Source: Blastococcus sp. KM273128 (lineage in GTDB: Bacteria > Actinomycetota > Actinomycetes > Mycobacteriales > Geodermatophilaceae). Taken from it: 64,000 bases of DNA. The stretch's first letter is position 1. The number at the start of each line of letters is the position of its first letter. The position numbers and the translations under genes are program-made. A model generated the notes under the pieces. That model was given only the letters and a program-made list of their open reading frames with translations. It made no database searches and was not told the DNA's origin. The DNA lies in assembly GCF_021698975.1 (NCBI RefSeq), contig NZ_SSXA01000006.1, forward strand, positions 62,001 to 126,000, written 5' to 3'. Below, in pieces: positions 51,471-60,167 of this stretch.

Positions 51471-53464
51471 CGCTCCCCCGGCGCCAGGCTCGGCACGGGC
51501 TCCCCCGGCGCCGACCGGCTCCCCCGCACCCGGCGGGCGGGCCAGCCCGCGAGCACCGCCCCGAGGGCCATCACCCCACCGGCGATCCAGAGCCAGGACA
51601 CCAGCGGGTTCACGGCGATGCGGAGCAGCGCCCAGCCGCCGTCCGGGTCGACCTCGGTGACGGTCAGGTAGACGTCGCCGCCGAACGTCGAGCGGACCGC
51701 GGGTGAGGCCACGGTGATCGCGTGCGCCGGGAAGGTGCGCAGCTCCGGCGCCGCCGCTCCCCGGGCCCGCCCGTCCTCCACCAGCGCGACCCGCGCGACG
51801 ACCCGCATCTCCTGCGCCGTGCGCTCGCGCTCGACCGCGTCCAGCCGCGCCGTCCAGCCCGCCACCGTCACCGCGTCCCCCACCGCGACCCGCTGCTCCG
51901 TCGCCGTCGAGAACGAGGAGGACGCCGCGACGGCGACCGCGGCCAGCGCGACCCCGATGTGCACGACCAGCCCGCCGTGCAGCCGCCGCCGGCGGCGGAC
52001 CGCTTCCAGCAGCGACCCCGGCCACGACCGGCCGGTGGCCCGCCGGGCGACCCTGGTGCCCTGCCCGACCAGCTGCACCGAGGTGGCCAGCACCATGGCG
52101 GCGAGGCCGAACGCGGTCAGGGCCGCGGCCCCGGAGACCCCCAGCAGCACCAGCGATGCGACCAGCGCGACCGAGACGGCGACCGGCACCGCCACCCGGC
52201 GGGCGAGCGCCTGCACCTGGTCACCGCCCCACGACACCAGCGGGCCCAGGGCCATGAGCAGCAGGACGACCAGGGCGACCGGTACCGCCATCTGGTTGTA
52301 GTACGGCGGCCCCACCGACACCTGGCTGCCGTCGGCGAGCTGGGCGAACACCGGGAACAGCGTGCCGAGGAGGACGGTGAAGGCCAGCCCGACGAGCAGG
52401 ACGTTGTTGCCCAGGAACACCGTCTCCCGGGACAGCCGGGCGTGCAGGGTCCCGTCGGGGCCGAGCCGGTCGGCGCGCCACACCAGCAGCACGGCCACGA
52501 CGGCCAGGACGAGGCCGATGAAGCCCAGGAGGAGCGCACCCAGCGTCGACCGGCTGAAGGCGTGGACGCTGTCCACGATGCCGCTGCGGGTGAGGAAGGT
52601 GCCGACCAGCACGAGGACGAACCCGGCCACCGCCAGGCAGACGTTCCACACCCGGAGGGTCGCCCGGCGCTCCTGCACCATCGCCGAGTGCAGCAGCGCC
52701 GTGGCGGTCAGCCAGGGCAGCAGCGAGGCGTTCTCCACCGGGTCCCACGCCCAGTAGCCGCCCCAGCCCAGGACCGCGTACGCCCACCAGGCGCCGAGGA
52801 CGATGCCCAGGGTCAGGAACGTCCAGGCGACCAGGGTCCAGCGGCGGACGGCGAGCAGCCAGCCCCGCCCGGTGTCGCCGGTGACGAGGGCCGCCACCGC
52901 GTAGGCGAAGGGCACCGCGAGCCCGACGTAGCCCAGGTAGAGCAGCGGGGGGTGCGCGCCCATCAGCGGGTTGTCCTGCAGCAGCGGGTTGGGGCCCGGT
53001 CCGTCGGCCGGCACCGGGGAGACGCGCTCGAACGCGTTGCCGCCGAACAGCGCCAGCGCGAAGAAGAAGGTGGCGACGGCCGACAGCGTCACCAGCACCC
53101 AGGGGTGGTGCCGGGCCGCCCGGGCGTCGGGGCGGCGCGCGACGGCTGCGGTGTACCCCGCGAGCACGACCAGCCAGAGCAGGAGCGAGCCCTCCAGCGC
53201 CGACCAGAGAGCGGTCACCCGGAAGTACAGGGGGACGGCGCGGCCGCCGTTCTCCGCCACGTACCGCACGCCGAAGTCGTGCGTGAGCAGCGCCCACTCG
53301 AGGACGGCGGCGGCCGCCAGCGCCGCACCGAGCACGGCGTAGCTGAGCCGCCGCGCGGACCGCGCCGGCACGCGACCGGTCGCCACCCCGACCCAGGCCG
53401 CGACGGCCGTGACCGCGAGGACGACCCCCGAGGCCAGCGAGGCGGTCCCGAGCAGCGCCGTCAC
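51467..53464 (-). CDS. ccmF: Heme lyase CcmF
   Basis: A 665-residue polytopic protein with about fourteen helices. The heme-handling tryptophan-rich motif WGGYWAWDPVENASLLPWL and the external histidines around GAHPPLLYLGYVGL and SAMVQERRATLRVWN are typical. The C-terminal periplasmic part (VTVASPAVRSTFGGDVYLTVT) is shortened but recognisable. CcmF attaches heme from holo-CcmE to apocytochrome c. GTG 53464 overlaps ccmE. System I is rare in Actinobacteria, which normally use ResB/ResC. Confidence 0.95.
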   Translation of the reverse strand: MTALLGTASLASGVVLAVTAVAAWVGVATGRVPARSARRLSYAVLGAALAAAAVLEWALLTHDFGVRYVAENGGRAVPLYFRVTALWSALEGSLLLWLVVLAGYTAAVARRPDARAARHHPWVLVTLSAVATFFFALALFGGNAFERVSPVPADGPGPNPLLQDNPLMGAHPPLLYLGYVGLAVPFAYAVAALVTGDTGRGWLLAVRRWTLVAWTFLTLGIVLGAWWAYAVLGWGGYWAWDPVENASLLPWLTATALLHSAMVQERRATLRVWNVCLAVAGFVLVLVGTFLTRSGIVDSVHAFSRSTLGALLLGFIGLVLAVVAVLLVWRADRLGPDGTLHARLSRETVFLGNNVLLVGLAFTVLLGTLFPVFAQLADGSQVSVGPPYYNQMAVPVALVVLLLMALGPLVSWGGDQVQALARRVAVPVAVSVALVASLVLLGVSGAAALTAFGLAAMVLATSVQLVGQGTRVARRATGRSWPGSLLEAVRRRRRLHGGLVVHIGVALAAVAVAASSSFSTATEQRVAVGDAVTVAGWTARLDAVERERTAQEMRVVARVALVEDGRARGAAAPELRTFPAHAITVASPAVRSTFGGDVYLTVTEVDPDGGWALLRIAVNPLVSWLWIAGGVMALGAVLAGWPARRVRGSRSAPGEPVPSLAPGER

Positions 53465-53874
53465 CCGGCCTCCCCGACGGGCCGGTACTCGTTGGAGTGC
53501 TTGACCAGCACCAGGTCGCCGACGAAGACGCCGTCGCCCCCCAGCCACCCCTCGACCACGGCGCCCTGCCCCTCGGCGAACACCGCCGGCAGCGCGCCGG
53601 AGTAGACGACGGGGAGGGTGGCGACGCCGTCGGTGACGGCGAACCGCGCCTCCGACCCGACGCGCTCCAGGGAGCCCACCTGCACCAGGCCGCCCAGCCG
53701 GAGCCGCTCGTCCTCCGGCGGCGGCTCCGCGAGGAGCTCGGTCGGCGTCCGGTAGTAGACCAGCGTGTCGGCCAGCCCGCTGACCCCCAGCAGGGCCAGC
53801 GCCCCACCCACGGCACCGACCACCACGAGGAGCCGCAGCGAGAGGGTGCGGCGCCGCTGCGCCGGCCGGGTCAC
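53461..53874 (-). CDS. ccmE: Heme chaperone CcmE
   Basis: A 137-residue membrane-anchored OB-fold heme chaperone. After one N-terminal helix (LLVVVGAVGGALALLGVSGL), the C-terminus contains DLVLVKHSNEYRP, with the heme-linking histidine and the following tyrosine of the H-x3-Y motif. It uses His, not the Cys found in some archaeal-type CcmE. GTG 53874 overlaps ccmD, and its stop overlaps ccmF. Confidence 0.94.
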   Translation of the reverse strand: MTRPAQRRRTLSLRLLVVVGAVGGALALLGVSGLADTLVYYRTPTELLAEPPPEDERLRLGGLVQVGSLERVGSEARFAVTDGVATLPVVYSGALPAVFAEGQGAVVEGWLGGDGVFVGDLVLVKHSNEYRPVGEAG

Positions 53875-53969
53875 CGGCCGCCCCGCCCCGGGCGGGTGGC
53901 CCACAGGTACCCGAGCCACACGAGCGAGGTGAGCAGGTAGCCGAGGACCACCGCCAGCTGGCCGCTCAC
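53871..53969 (-). CDS. ccmD: Heme exporter protein CcmD (small)
   Basis: A 32-residue single-helix peptide: SGQLAVVLGYLLTSLVWLGY then LWATRPGRGGR. It lies between ccmC and ccmE with 4-bp overlaps on both sides, the place CcmD occupies in all ccm operons, where it helps release holo-CcmE from CcmABC. It is below the usual gene-calling limit. Confidence 0.85.
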   Translation of the reverse strand: MSGQLAVVLGYLLTSLVWLGYLWATRPGRGGR

Positions 53970-54697
53970 CGCCCGCCCCCCGGGACGACGGTGATGACCG
54001 GTGCGGCGCCGGCCGCGGGAGGGACGGCAGCCGGCTCGGCCCCGGCCGCCCGCAGCCCGGCCACCCGGCGCCGGACGACGAGCACCGCCAGGAGCGTGAA
54101 GGCGACCACGCCCGCCGCCAGCGCCCACGCCATGACCGGGTCGATCGGCGGGCTGCCCTCGGGGCCGAGCACGGTGGGCGGCTGGTGCAGCGTCCGCCAC
54201 CACACGACCGAGAAGTGCACCACGGGCACGTTCAGGAAGGCGACGACGCCGACCGCGGCGGACCGGCGGGCGGCGACGTGCGGGTCGTCGGCCATCCGGC
54301 GCACGCCCAGGTAGGCGACGTAGACCAGCAGCAGCACCGTCGTCGTGACCAACCGGGCGTCCCAGGTCCACCAGACCCCCCAGACCGGGCGGCCCCAGAG
54401 CATGCCGAGCCCGATGGCCAGCGCGGTCAGCCCGATCCCCAGCTCGGCGGCGGCCTGGGCGCACCGGTCGAAGCGCAGGTCGCGGCGCACGAGGTAGGCG
54501 ACGCTGCACACCAGGACGGCCGCGAAGGCGAGGTAGGCGACCCAGGCGGCGGGGACGTGCACGTACATCAACCGCTGCGCGGGCCCCTGCACCGCGTCCT
54601 CGGGCGCGACGAGGAGCGCCAGCACCAGCGCCGCCCCGGAGGCGGTGACCGCGGCGGTGGGGAGGAGCGCTCCACCGGGCGCCGGGGTCCTGGGCAC
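53966..54697 (-). CDS. ccmC: Heme exporter/handling protein CcmC
   Basis: A 243-residue membrane protein with six helices and the tryptophan-rich heme motif WGVWWTWDARLVTT flanked by histidines in MYVHVPAAWVAYLAF and FSVVWWRTLHQPP. It loads heme onto CcmE. GTG 54697 has a strong AGGAGGAG ribosome binding site, needed because a 74-bp gap, not an overlap, separates it from ccmB. Confidence 0.95.
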   Translation of the reverse strand: MPRTPAPGGALLPTAAVTASGAALVLALLVAPEDAVQGPAQRLMYVHVPAAWVAYLAFAAVLVCSVAYLVRRDLRFDRCAQAAAELGIGLTALAIGLGMLWGRPVWGVWWTWDARLVTTTVLLLVYVAYLGVRRMADDPHVAARRSAAVGVVAFLNVPVVHFSVVWWRTLHQPPTVLGPEGSPPIDPVMAWALAAGVVAFTLLAVLVVRRRVAGLRAAGAEPAAVPPAAGAAPVITVVPGGGR

Positions 54698-54743
54698 GCG
54701 CGCTCCTCCTGTCGAGCGGTCCCGACCTCGAGGTCTTGGGGAC

Positions 54744-54765
54744 GGCCGGGTCGGCGGACCCGGCC
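54744..54765. other. Hairpin in the ccmB-ccmC gap
   Basis: GGCCGGGTC and GACCCGGCC are exact inverted repeats around GGCG. It lies in the only sizeable gap inside the ccm gene series and may attenuate or process the transcript. Confidence 0.45.
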
Positions 54766-54771
54766 AGCCTC

Positions 54772-55452
54772 TCACTCCTCCAGGAGGAAGGGGAAGACGG
54801 CCCAGGAGGTCGCTCCGGCGACGAGGTCGTAGGCGACCAGGAGGGCCAGCCACGGCCACGGCTCGTCGGCGACCCCGGCCTGCGTCCCGGCCAGCAACGC
54901 GGGCAGCCCGGCGGGCAGCACCAGCGCGGCCAGCAGCCCGGCACCGCGGGCCGAGGCCGCCAGGAGGGCCCCGAAGACCGTCAGGCTCGCCGCGACCCCC
55001 ACCAGGCCGAGCACCGCGGCGGCGCAGCCGGCGACCGTCACCGCGCCGTCGAGCAGGAGGACGGCGAGAAGGGTCCCGGTGCTCCAGGTGACCGCCAGCG
55101 CGCCCCACAGGACGACCGCCTTGGCCAGGAGCAGCACCCCGGGAGGGACGAGGCCGCGCAGCATGTCCCAGGAGTCCTCGTCCCGCTCCGCCGCGGCGAC
55201 CAGGCGGGCCAGCGGGACGGCGGCGGTCAGCACGAGCAACCACACCAGTCCCGGTGCCGTGGTCCGCAGCGCGGCCGGATCGGGGCCGAGCACCAGACCG
55301 GCCAGGACGACGCCGGCCGCGACGAAGGGCAGCACCGACGCGAAACCGTCGACGCCCCCCAGGGCGATCCGGGCGTCCCTCCGCACCAGCACGGCGACGG
55401 TGCGCAGCGTGCCCGGTCGTCGCACCTGCAGCCCCGCGCGCCGGCCGCTCAC
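54772..55452 (-). CDS. ccmB: Heme exporter protein CcmB
   Basis: A 226-residue membrane component of the CcmAB ABC transporter with six helices. The N-terminus VLVRRDARIALGGVDGFASVL and the arginine/glutamate-rich AAAERDEDSWDMLRGLVPPG loop are typical. It works with CcmA to drive release of heme-loaded CcmE. GTG 55452 overlaps the ccmA stop. Confidence 0.93.
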   Translation of the reverse strand: MSGRRAGLQVRRPGTLRTVAVLVRRDARIALGGVDGFASVLPFVAAGVVLAGLVLGPDPAALRTTAPGLVWLLVLTAAVPLARLVAAAERDEDSWDMLRGLVPPGVLLLAKAVVLWGALAVTWSTGTLLAVLLLDGAVTVAGCAAAVLGLVGVAASLTVFGALLAASARGAGLLAALVLPAGLPALLAGTQAGVADEPWPWLALLVAYDLVAGATSWAVFPFLLEE

Positions 55453-56090
55453 CCGAGCACCGTCACGGCGCCCGCGGCGAGTTCCAGCCGGGCGTCGGCC
55501 GGACCGAGGTGGTGCGCGGCCTCGGGCCCCGCGACCAGCACCGCCGTCCCGCGCCCGGCGAGCGCCGCGACCGTCGCGCGCACGGCGGCCCGTCCCTCGG
55601 CGTCGAGGTGCTCCATGGGTTCGTCCAGGCAGACCACCGCCGGGGAGACGACGCGGGCGACGGCGAGGGTGACCCGGGTCTGTTGGCCCGCGGAGAGCCG
55701 GCCGGTCTCCTGCCGCCACAGCTCCTCGGGGAGCCCGCAGGACGCCAGGGCCGCCGCTGCGGAGACCGCCGGTTCCGGGCGGCCGGCCAGCGCTCCGGCG
55801 AACGCGACGGCCTCGACCGCCCGCTGCCGGCGGCGCATGCCCGCGCCCGGGCGCAGGTAGAGCGCCCGCCCGCTGACCGAGCGGCTGCCCGACGTCGGCT
55901 CGACCAGGCCGGCCGCGATCCGGAGCAGCGTGGTCTTCCCGGCGCCGTTCGCCCCGCCGACGGCGCACACCGCACCCGGGGCGAGCCGCAGCGTGAGGGG
56001 TGCCAGCACGGTGCGGCTCCCGTACCGGCAGGCCACCTCGTGGAGGGACAGCGCGGGCGGCTCCGCTCCGCCGGGGCTCGACTCGGTCAT
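55449..56090 (-). CDS. ccmA: Heme exporter ATP-binding protein CcmA
   Basis: A 213-residue ABC ATPase: Walker A VGGANGAGKTTLLRIAAGL, signature LSAGQQTRVTLA, Walker B VVCLDEPMEHLD and H-loop region GPEAAHH. The signature has AGQQ in place of the usual SGGQ, as common in CcmA. It is the first gene of the ccm operon and is divergent from ctaC across 147 bp. ATP hydrolysis drives release of holo-CcmE. Confidence 0.94.
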   Translation of the reverse strand: MTESSPGGAEPPALSLHEVACRYGSRTVLAPLTLRLAPGAVCAVGGANGAGKTTLLRIAAGLVEPTSGSRSVSGRALYLRPGAGMRRRQRAVEAVAFAGALAGRPEPAVSAAAALASCGLPEELWRQETGRLSAGQQTRVTLAVARVVSPAVVCLDEPMEHLDAEGRAAVRATVAALAGRGTAVLVAGPEAAHHLGPADARLELAAGAVTVLG

Positions 56091-56237
56091 CGTGGCCAGG
56101 ATCGTGCCACCGGGTGCGGACGGCCCGGCACCCTCGTCCGGTTGTGCGGCCCGGTGGAGCCGCTAGGGTCGGCCGGGACCGCAGCGGGGCGCTCGGCGAG
56201 GGGCTCCCCCGCACACCTGCCACGGAGGTCTGCGACC

Positions 56238-57194
56238 GTGCCTGCCGAACCCGCTCCGGTCGCGGCACCGGCGCCGGGCTCGGTGCTCGACCCCGTGGGG
56301 CCAGAGGCGGCGCAGATCGCCGGCCTCACGTGGTTCATGGTCGTCCTGGGTGGCCTGCTGTGGCTGGCCACCGTCGTGTTCCTGGTGCTGGCGCTGCGGC
56401 ACCGCGCTCGCCGGGAACCGCGGGCGAACGACGGCGGCGCCAAGGCGTTCATCGCCGTGTGGGGGGTGGTCGTCCCCGTCGTCGTGCTGCCGATCGTCTT
56501 CGGCTACAGCCTGCTGGTGGGCGTGGACACCTCCCGGCCCGCCCCCTCCGGAGCGCTGACGATCGAGGTCGTCGGCCACCAGTTCTGGTGGGAGGTGCGC
56601 TATCCCGAGGCCGGCGTCGTGACGGCGAACGAGGTCCACGTGCCCGTGGGCCGGCCGGTGCGGCTGGAGATGACGTCGGCGGACGTGATCCACAGCCTCT
56701 GGGTCCCCCCGGTCGCCGGGAAGCTGGACCTGTTCCCGGGCCACACGAACGTCCTCTCCCTGCAGGTCGACGAGGCCGGCCGGTACCTCGGCGAGTGCGC
56801 GGAGTTCTGCGGCATCCAGCACGCCCGCATGCAGTTCGTCCTGGTCGCGCAGGAGGAGGACGAGTTCACCGAGCACCTGCGCGCCCTGCAGGCGGGCCCC
56901 GCCGAGCCGGGCAGCGACCTGGCGGAGGCCGGCCGCGAGGTGTTCCTGGCCGCAGGCTGCGGGCAGTGCCACCGGATCGAGGACGTCAGCGAGGGCGCGG
57001 ACTTCGCACCCGACCTGACCCACCTGGCCACGCGCGACACCATCGCCGCCGGGATGCTGGAGAACACCCGGGGCAACCTGGCCGGCTGGATCCTCGACCC
57101 GCAGGGGCTCAAGTCCGGCGTCCGCATGCCGCCGAGCAATCTCGAGGGCGAGGACCTGCAGGCGCTGCTGGCCTACCTGGAGGGCCTGCGGTGA
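56238..57194 (+). CDS. ctaC: Cytochrome c oxidase subunit II with fused cytochrome c domain (caa3 type)
   Basis: A 318-residue subunit with two N-terminal helices, the CuA cupredoxin domain (VVGHQFWWEVRYP, then VIHSLWVPPVAGKLD and GECAEFCGIQHARMQF, all CuA ligands present) and, from about residue 230, a monoheme cytochrome c domain with CGQCH and a later MPP methionine ligand. The fusion marks a caa3-type oxidase. GTG 56238 has a CGGAGGT site. TAGGGT near 56163 could be the -10 element. It overlaps ctaD (GTGA). Confidence 0.95.
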   Translation: MPAEPAPVAAPAPGSVLDPVGPEAAQIAGLTWFMVVLGGLLWLATVVFLVLALRHRARREPRANDGGAKAFIAVWGVVVPVVVLPIVFGYSLLVGVDTSRPAPSGALTIEVVGHQFWWEVRYPEAGVVTANEVHVPVGRPVRLEMTSADVIHSLWVPPVAGKLDLFPGHTNVLSLQVDEAGRYLGECAEFCGIQHARMQFVLVAQEEDEFTEHLRALQAGPAEPGSDLAEAGREVFLAAGCGQCHRIEDVSEGADFAPDLTHLATRDTIAAGMLENTRGNLAGWILDPQGLKSGVRMPPSNLEGEDLQALLAYLEGLR

Positions 57195-59095
57195 CCGCGC
57201 TCCAGGACCCGCCCGCCACCGAGGACCGGCTCGCCGCCTCGTGGGCCACCCAGCCCGGGGCGGCCGGCTGGTTCACCGCGCTCAACCACAAGCAGGTGGC
57301 CCAGCGCTTCCTCGTCACCGCGTTCGTCTTCTTCGGGCTGGGCGGCATCCAGTCGGTGCTCATGCGCTGGCAGCTGGGCAGCGCCGAGAGCACCTTCCTC
57401 GACGCGCAGACCTACAACGAGCTGTTCACCATGCACGGCACGACGATGATGTTCCTGTTCGCCGTGCCGGTGGGCGAAGCGTTCGCCATGTACTTCCTGC
57501 CGCTGATGCTGGGCACCCGCGACCTGCCGTTCCCCCGGCTCACCGCGTTCGGCTGGTACATCTACGTGCTCGGCGGGGTCTTCCTGTACAGCAGCTTCCT
57601 GTTCGGCCAGGTGCCGGACGGCGGCTGGTTCGCCTACACCCCGCTCACCGGCCCCGAGTACTCCCCGAGCTCCTCGATCGACTTCTGGCTGCTCGGCGTG
57701 ACCTTCGTGGAGATCGCGACCATCGCGGGCGCGATCGAGCTGGTGGTGCTGATCCTCCGGTACCGGGCGCCGGGCATGAAGATCAGCCAGATGCCCCTGC
57801 TGGCGTGGAACGTGCTGGTGACGGGGATCGCCGTCATCTTCGCGTTCCCGCCGCTGGTGGTCGCCAGCGTGCTGCTCGAGCTGGACCGCAAGATCGGCAC
57901 GCACTTCTACGATCCGGCGGCCGGCGGGGAGTCGCTGCTCTGGCAGCACCTCTTCTGGTTCTTCGGCCACCCCGAGGTCTACATCATCCTGCTGCCCGGC
58001 CTCGGCATCGTCTCCACGATCGTGCCCGTCTTCGCCCGCAGCCGGATCGTCGGCTACAGCCTGATCGCGGTCTCCACCGTCGCCATCGGCATCCTGTCGT
58101 TCGGCGTGTGGGTCCACCACATGTTCACCACCGGGATCCCGCAGCTGGGGCTCGCCTTCTTCTCCGTGGCCAGCCTGTTCATCCCCATCCCGAGCGCCAT
58201 CCAGATCTCCGCGTGGATCGCCACCATCTGGCAGGGACGGGCGGTCTGGAAGACCCCGATGATGTACGTCGTCGGGTTCATCGTGATCTTCGTCCTCGGC
58301 GGGGTCACCGGCGTGATGGTCGCCTCCGTGCCCTTCGACACCCAGGCGCACGACAGCTACTTCGTCGTCGCGCACTTCCACTACGTGCTCATCGGCGGGA
58401 TCCTCTTTCCCGTCCTGGCCGCCATCCACTTCTGGATGCCGAAGATCTCCGGCCGGATGCTCGACGAACGCCTCGGCACGATCGCGTTCTGGCTGACCTT
58501 CATCGGCTTCAACGTCACGTTCTTCCCCCTGCACATCACCGGTCTGCAGGGCATGCCGCGCCGCGTCTACACCTACGCCGAGAGCACCGGGTGGGAGCTC
58601 ACGCAGGCCATCGCGACCTGGGGCACCGTCGTCCTCACGCTCGGCCTGCTCATGACGCTGGGGAACGTGGTGCACTCGGCCCGGTACGGCGAGCGCGCCG
58701 GCGCCGACCCCTGGGGCGGGGAGACGCTCGACTGGTACGCGACCTCGCCGCCGCCCGCCTACAACTTCCGCGGCATCCCCGAGATCGCCAGCCGGTCACC
58801 CCTCTGGGACACCCGCCCCTTCCGGCCGAGGTACGACCCGGCCACCTGGCAGGACGAGCTGCGCGAACCGCGTGCCCCCGTGCGCCAGGTGGTGCTCACC
58901 AGCGTCCTCGACGCCGTCCCGGAGGAGCTGGTCACCCTGCCGCAGAAGTCGTGGTGGCCGCTGGTGATGGCCGTCGCGCTCACCGTCGCCCTGATCGGCA
59001 CGATGATCGACGTCTACCCACTGGCCCTGACCGGCGTGCTCGCCGCCGTCGTCACCGGCGTCGCGTGGATCTGGGACAGGCAGGACCAGCGGTGA
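57191..59095 (+). CDS. ctaD: Cytochrome c oxidase subunit I
   Basis: A 634-residue heme-copper oxidase catalytic subunit. Heme a ligand in TMHGTTMMF, GHPEVYIILLPG with the CuB histidine and cross-linked tyrosine and Glu262 of the D channel, HHMFTTG with the two other CuB histidines, and VVAHFHYVLIGG with heme a3/a ligands are all present; the D-channel aspartate is in GTRDLPFPR. The K-channel lysine of A1-type oxidases is replaced by Gln338 in IPSAIQISAWI. A C-terminal extension adds two helices. It overlaps ctaC and ctaE by 4 bp. Confidence 0.95.
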   Translation: MTALQDPPATEDRLAASWATQPGAAGWFTALNHKQVAQRFLVTAFVFFGLGGIQSVLMRWQLGSAESTFLDAQTYNELFTMHGTTMMFLFAVPVGEAFAMYFLPLMLGTRDLPFPRLTAFGWYIYVLGGVFLYSSFLFGQVPDGGWFAYTPLTGPEYSPSSSIDFWLLGVTFVEIATIAGAIELVVLILRYRAPGMKISQMPLLAWNVLVTGIAVIFAFPPLVVASVLLELDRKIGTHFYDPAAGGESLLWQHLFWFFGHPEVYIILLPGLGIVSTIVPVFARSRIVGYSLIAVSTVAIGILSFGVWVHHMFTTGIPQLGLAFFSVASLFIPIPSAIQISAWIATIWQGRAVWKTPMMYVVGFIVIFVLGGVTGVMVASVPFDTQAHDSYFVVAHFHYVLIGGILFPVLAAIHFWMPKISGRMLDERLGTIAFWLTFIGFNVTFFPLHITGLQGMPRRVYTYAESTGWELTQAIATWGTVVLTLGLLMTLGNVVHSARYGERAGADPWGGETLDWYATSPPPAYNFRGIPEIASRSPLWDTRPFRPRYDPATWQDELREPRAPVRQVVLTSVLDAVPEELVTLPQKSWWPLVMAVALTVALIGTMIDVYPLALTGVLAAVVTGVAWIWDRQDQR

Positions 59096-59700
59096 GGACC
59101 AGCGGGCACACCGGGGAGGCCGCTCCGCGCCCGGCCCCGCACATCGCCCGGGGCACCGGGTGGTGGGGGATGCTGCTGCTCCAGCTCGTCCTGGTCTCGA
59201 TGCTGGCGGCGCTGCTGTTCTCCTACTTCTACCTCCGGGACGGCTTCGACACCTGGCCGCCCGCTCCCGCCCCCGCCCCCGCGCTGGGGCTGACGGCGGT
59301 CGCCACCGGCCTGCTCGTGCTCAGCGCCGTCCCCGTGGCCGCGGTGCACCTCGCGGCGCGGGCCGGGCGCGGCGACGGGCGGTTCCCCGCCGCGCTGGCC
59401 GCCGCCCTCGCCCTGGGCGTGGCCTTCCTGGCCGTGCAGTTCGCCGACTACTCGGCCAACGACGTCGACCCGCAGCGCGACGTCTACGGCTCCCTCTTCC
59501 TCGCCCTCGCCGGCTTCCACCACGTCAACGCCGTGCTGGCGCTGCTCGGGCTCGGCGTCGTCCTGCTGCGCGTGCGGTCCGGGGGCATGCGACCGCGGGA
59601 GCAGGAGATGGTGGTGACCGCCGCCCACTACTGGTACTTCGTCGTCTGGTCCTGGATCGTCGTCGCCGCCACCCTCTACCTGATACCGAGGTTCTGGTGA
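59092..59700 (+). CDS. ctaE: Cytochrome c oxidase subunit III
   Basis: A 202-residue five-helix subunit III. GWWGMLLLQLVLVSMLAALL, LFLALAGFHHVNAVLALLG with the conserved histidines, and TAAHYWYFVVWSWIVV at the end are typical. It lacks the first two helices of mitochondrial subunit III, as usual for bacterial caa3 enzymes. It stabilises subunit I and its proton uptake. GTG 59092 overlaps the ctaD stop. Confidence 0.93.
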   Translation: MRTSGHTGEAAPRPAPHIARGTGWWGMLLLQLVLVSMLAALLFSYFYLRDGFDTWPPAPAPAPALGLTAVATGLLVLSAVPVAAVHLAARAGRGDGRFPAALAAALALGVAFLAVQFADYSANDVDPQRDVYGSLFLALAGFHHVNAVLALLGLGVVLLRVRSGGMRPREQEMVVTAAHYWYFVVWSWIVVAATLYLIPRFW

Positions 59701-60167
59701 CCGCCGCGACCCCGGAGACCAAGCGACCCGCCGGCCGCCCGATCCTCTTCTGGTTCGGCGTCGGTGGCGGCACCGCGGCCTGGCTGCTGCACCTGCTGGC
59801 CGGCTACTGGGCCATCGAGGTCGCCTGCCCCACCGAGGGCCCGGCCCTGCCCGCCTACCTCGTCGGGCTCACCGTGCTGCTCGCCGGTGCGGCCGTCGCC
59901 GCAAGCTGGGCGTCCTGGTGGGCGATGCGCCACCTCCCGCCGCAGCCGGAGTCCGCCGCGGTGCCCGGCCCGGAGCCCCGGCCGCTCCTGCCGTGGCGGC
60001 GCCGGCGCGACCCGGAGGAGGCACCCCCCGCCGGCGCCTGGGACCCGGTGCCCAGCCCCGCGCGCAACCGGATGCTGGCGCTCACCGGCCTCACCATGAA
60101 CCTGCTCGCGGTCGGCCTCATCGTGCTGGCGCTGCCCCCCGTCCTCGCGTACGGACCGTGCTGGTGA
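59697..60167 (+). CDS. Oxidase-associated membrane protein of unknown family
   Basis: A 156-residue protein with three hydrophobic helices (GGGTAAWLLHLLAGYWAIEVA, LVGLTVLLAGAAVAASWASW and LTMNLLAVGLIVLALPPVLA) separated by a proline/arginine-rich loop. It occupies the place of a subunit IV between ctaE and the cytochrome genes and overlaps both. I know no function; an accessory oxidase subunit is the reasonable inference. Confidence 0.75.
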   Translation: MTAATPETKRPAGRPILFWFGVGGGTAAWLLHLLAGYWAIEVACPTEGPALPAYLVGLTVLLAGAAVAASWASWWAMRHLPPQPESAAVPGPEPRPLLPWRRRRDPEEAPPAGAWDPVPSPARNRMLALTGLTMNLLAVGLIVLALPPVLAYGPCW

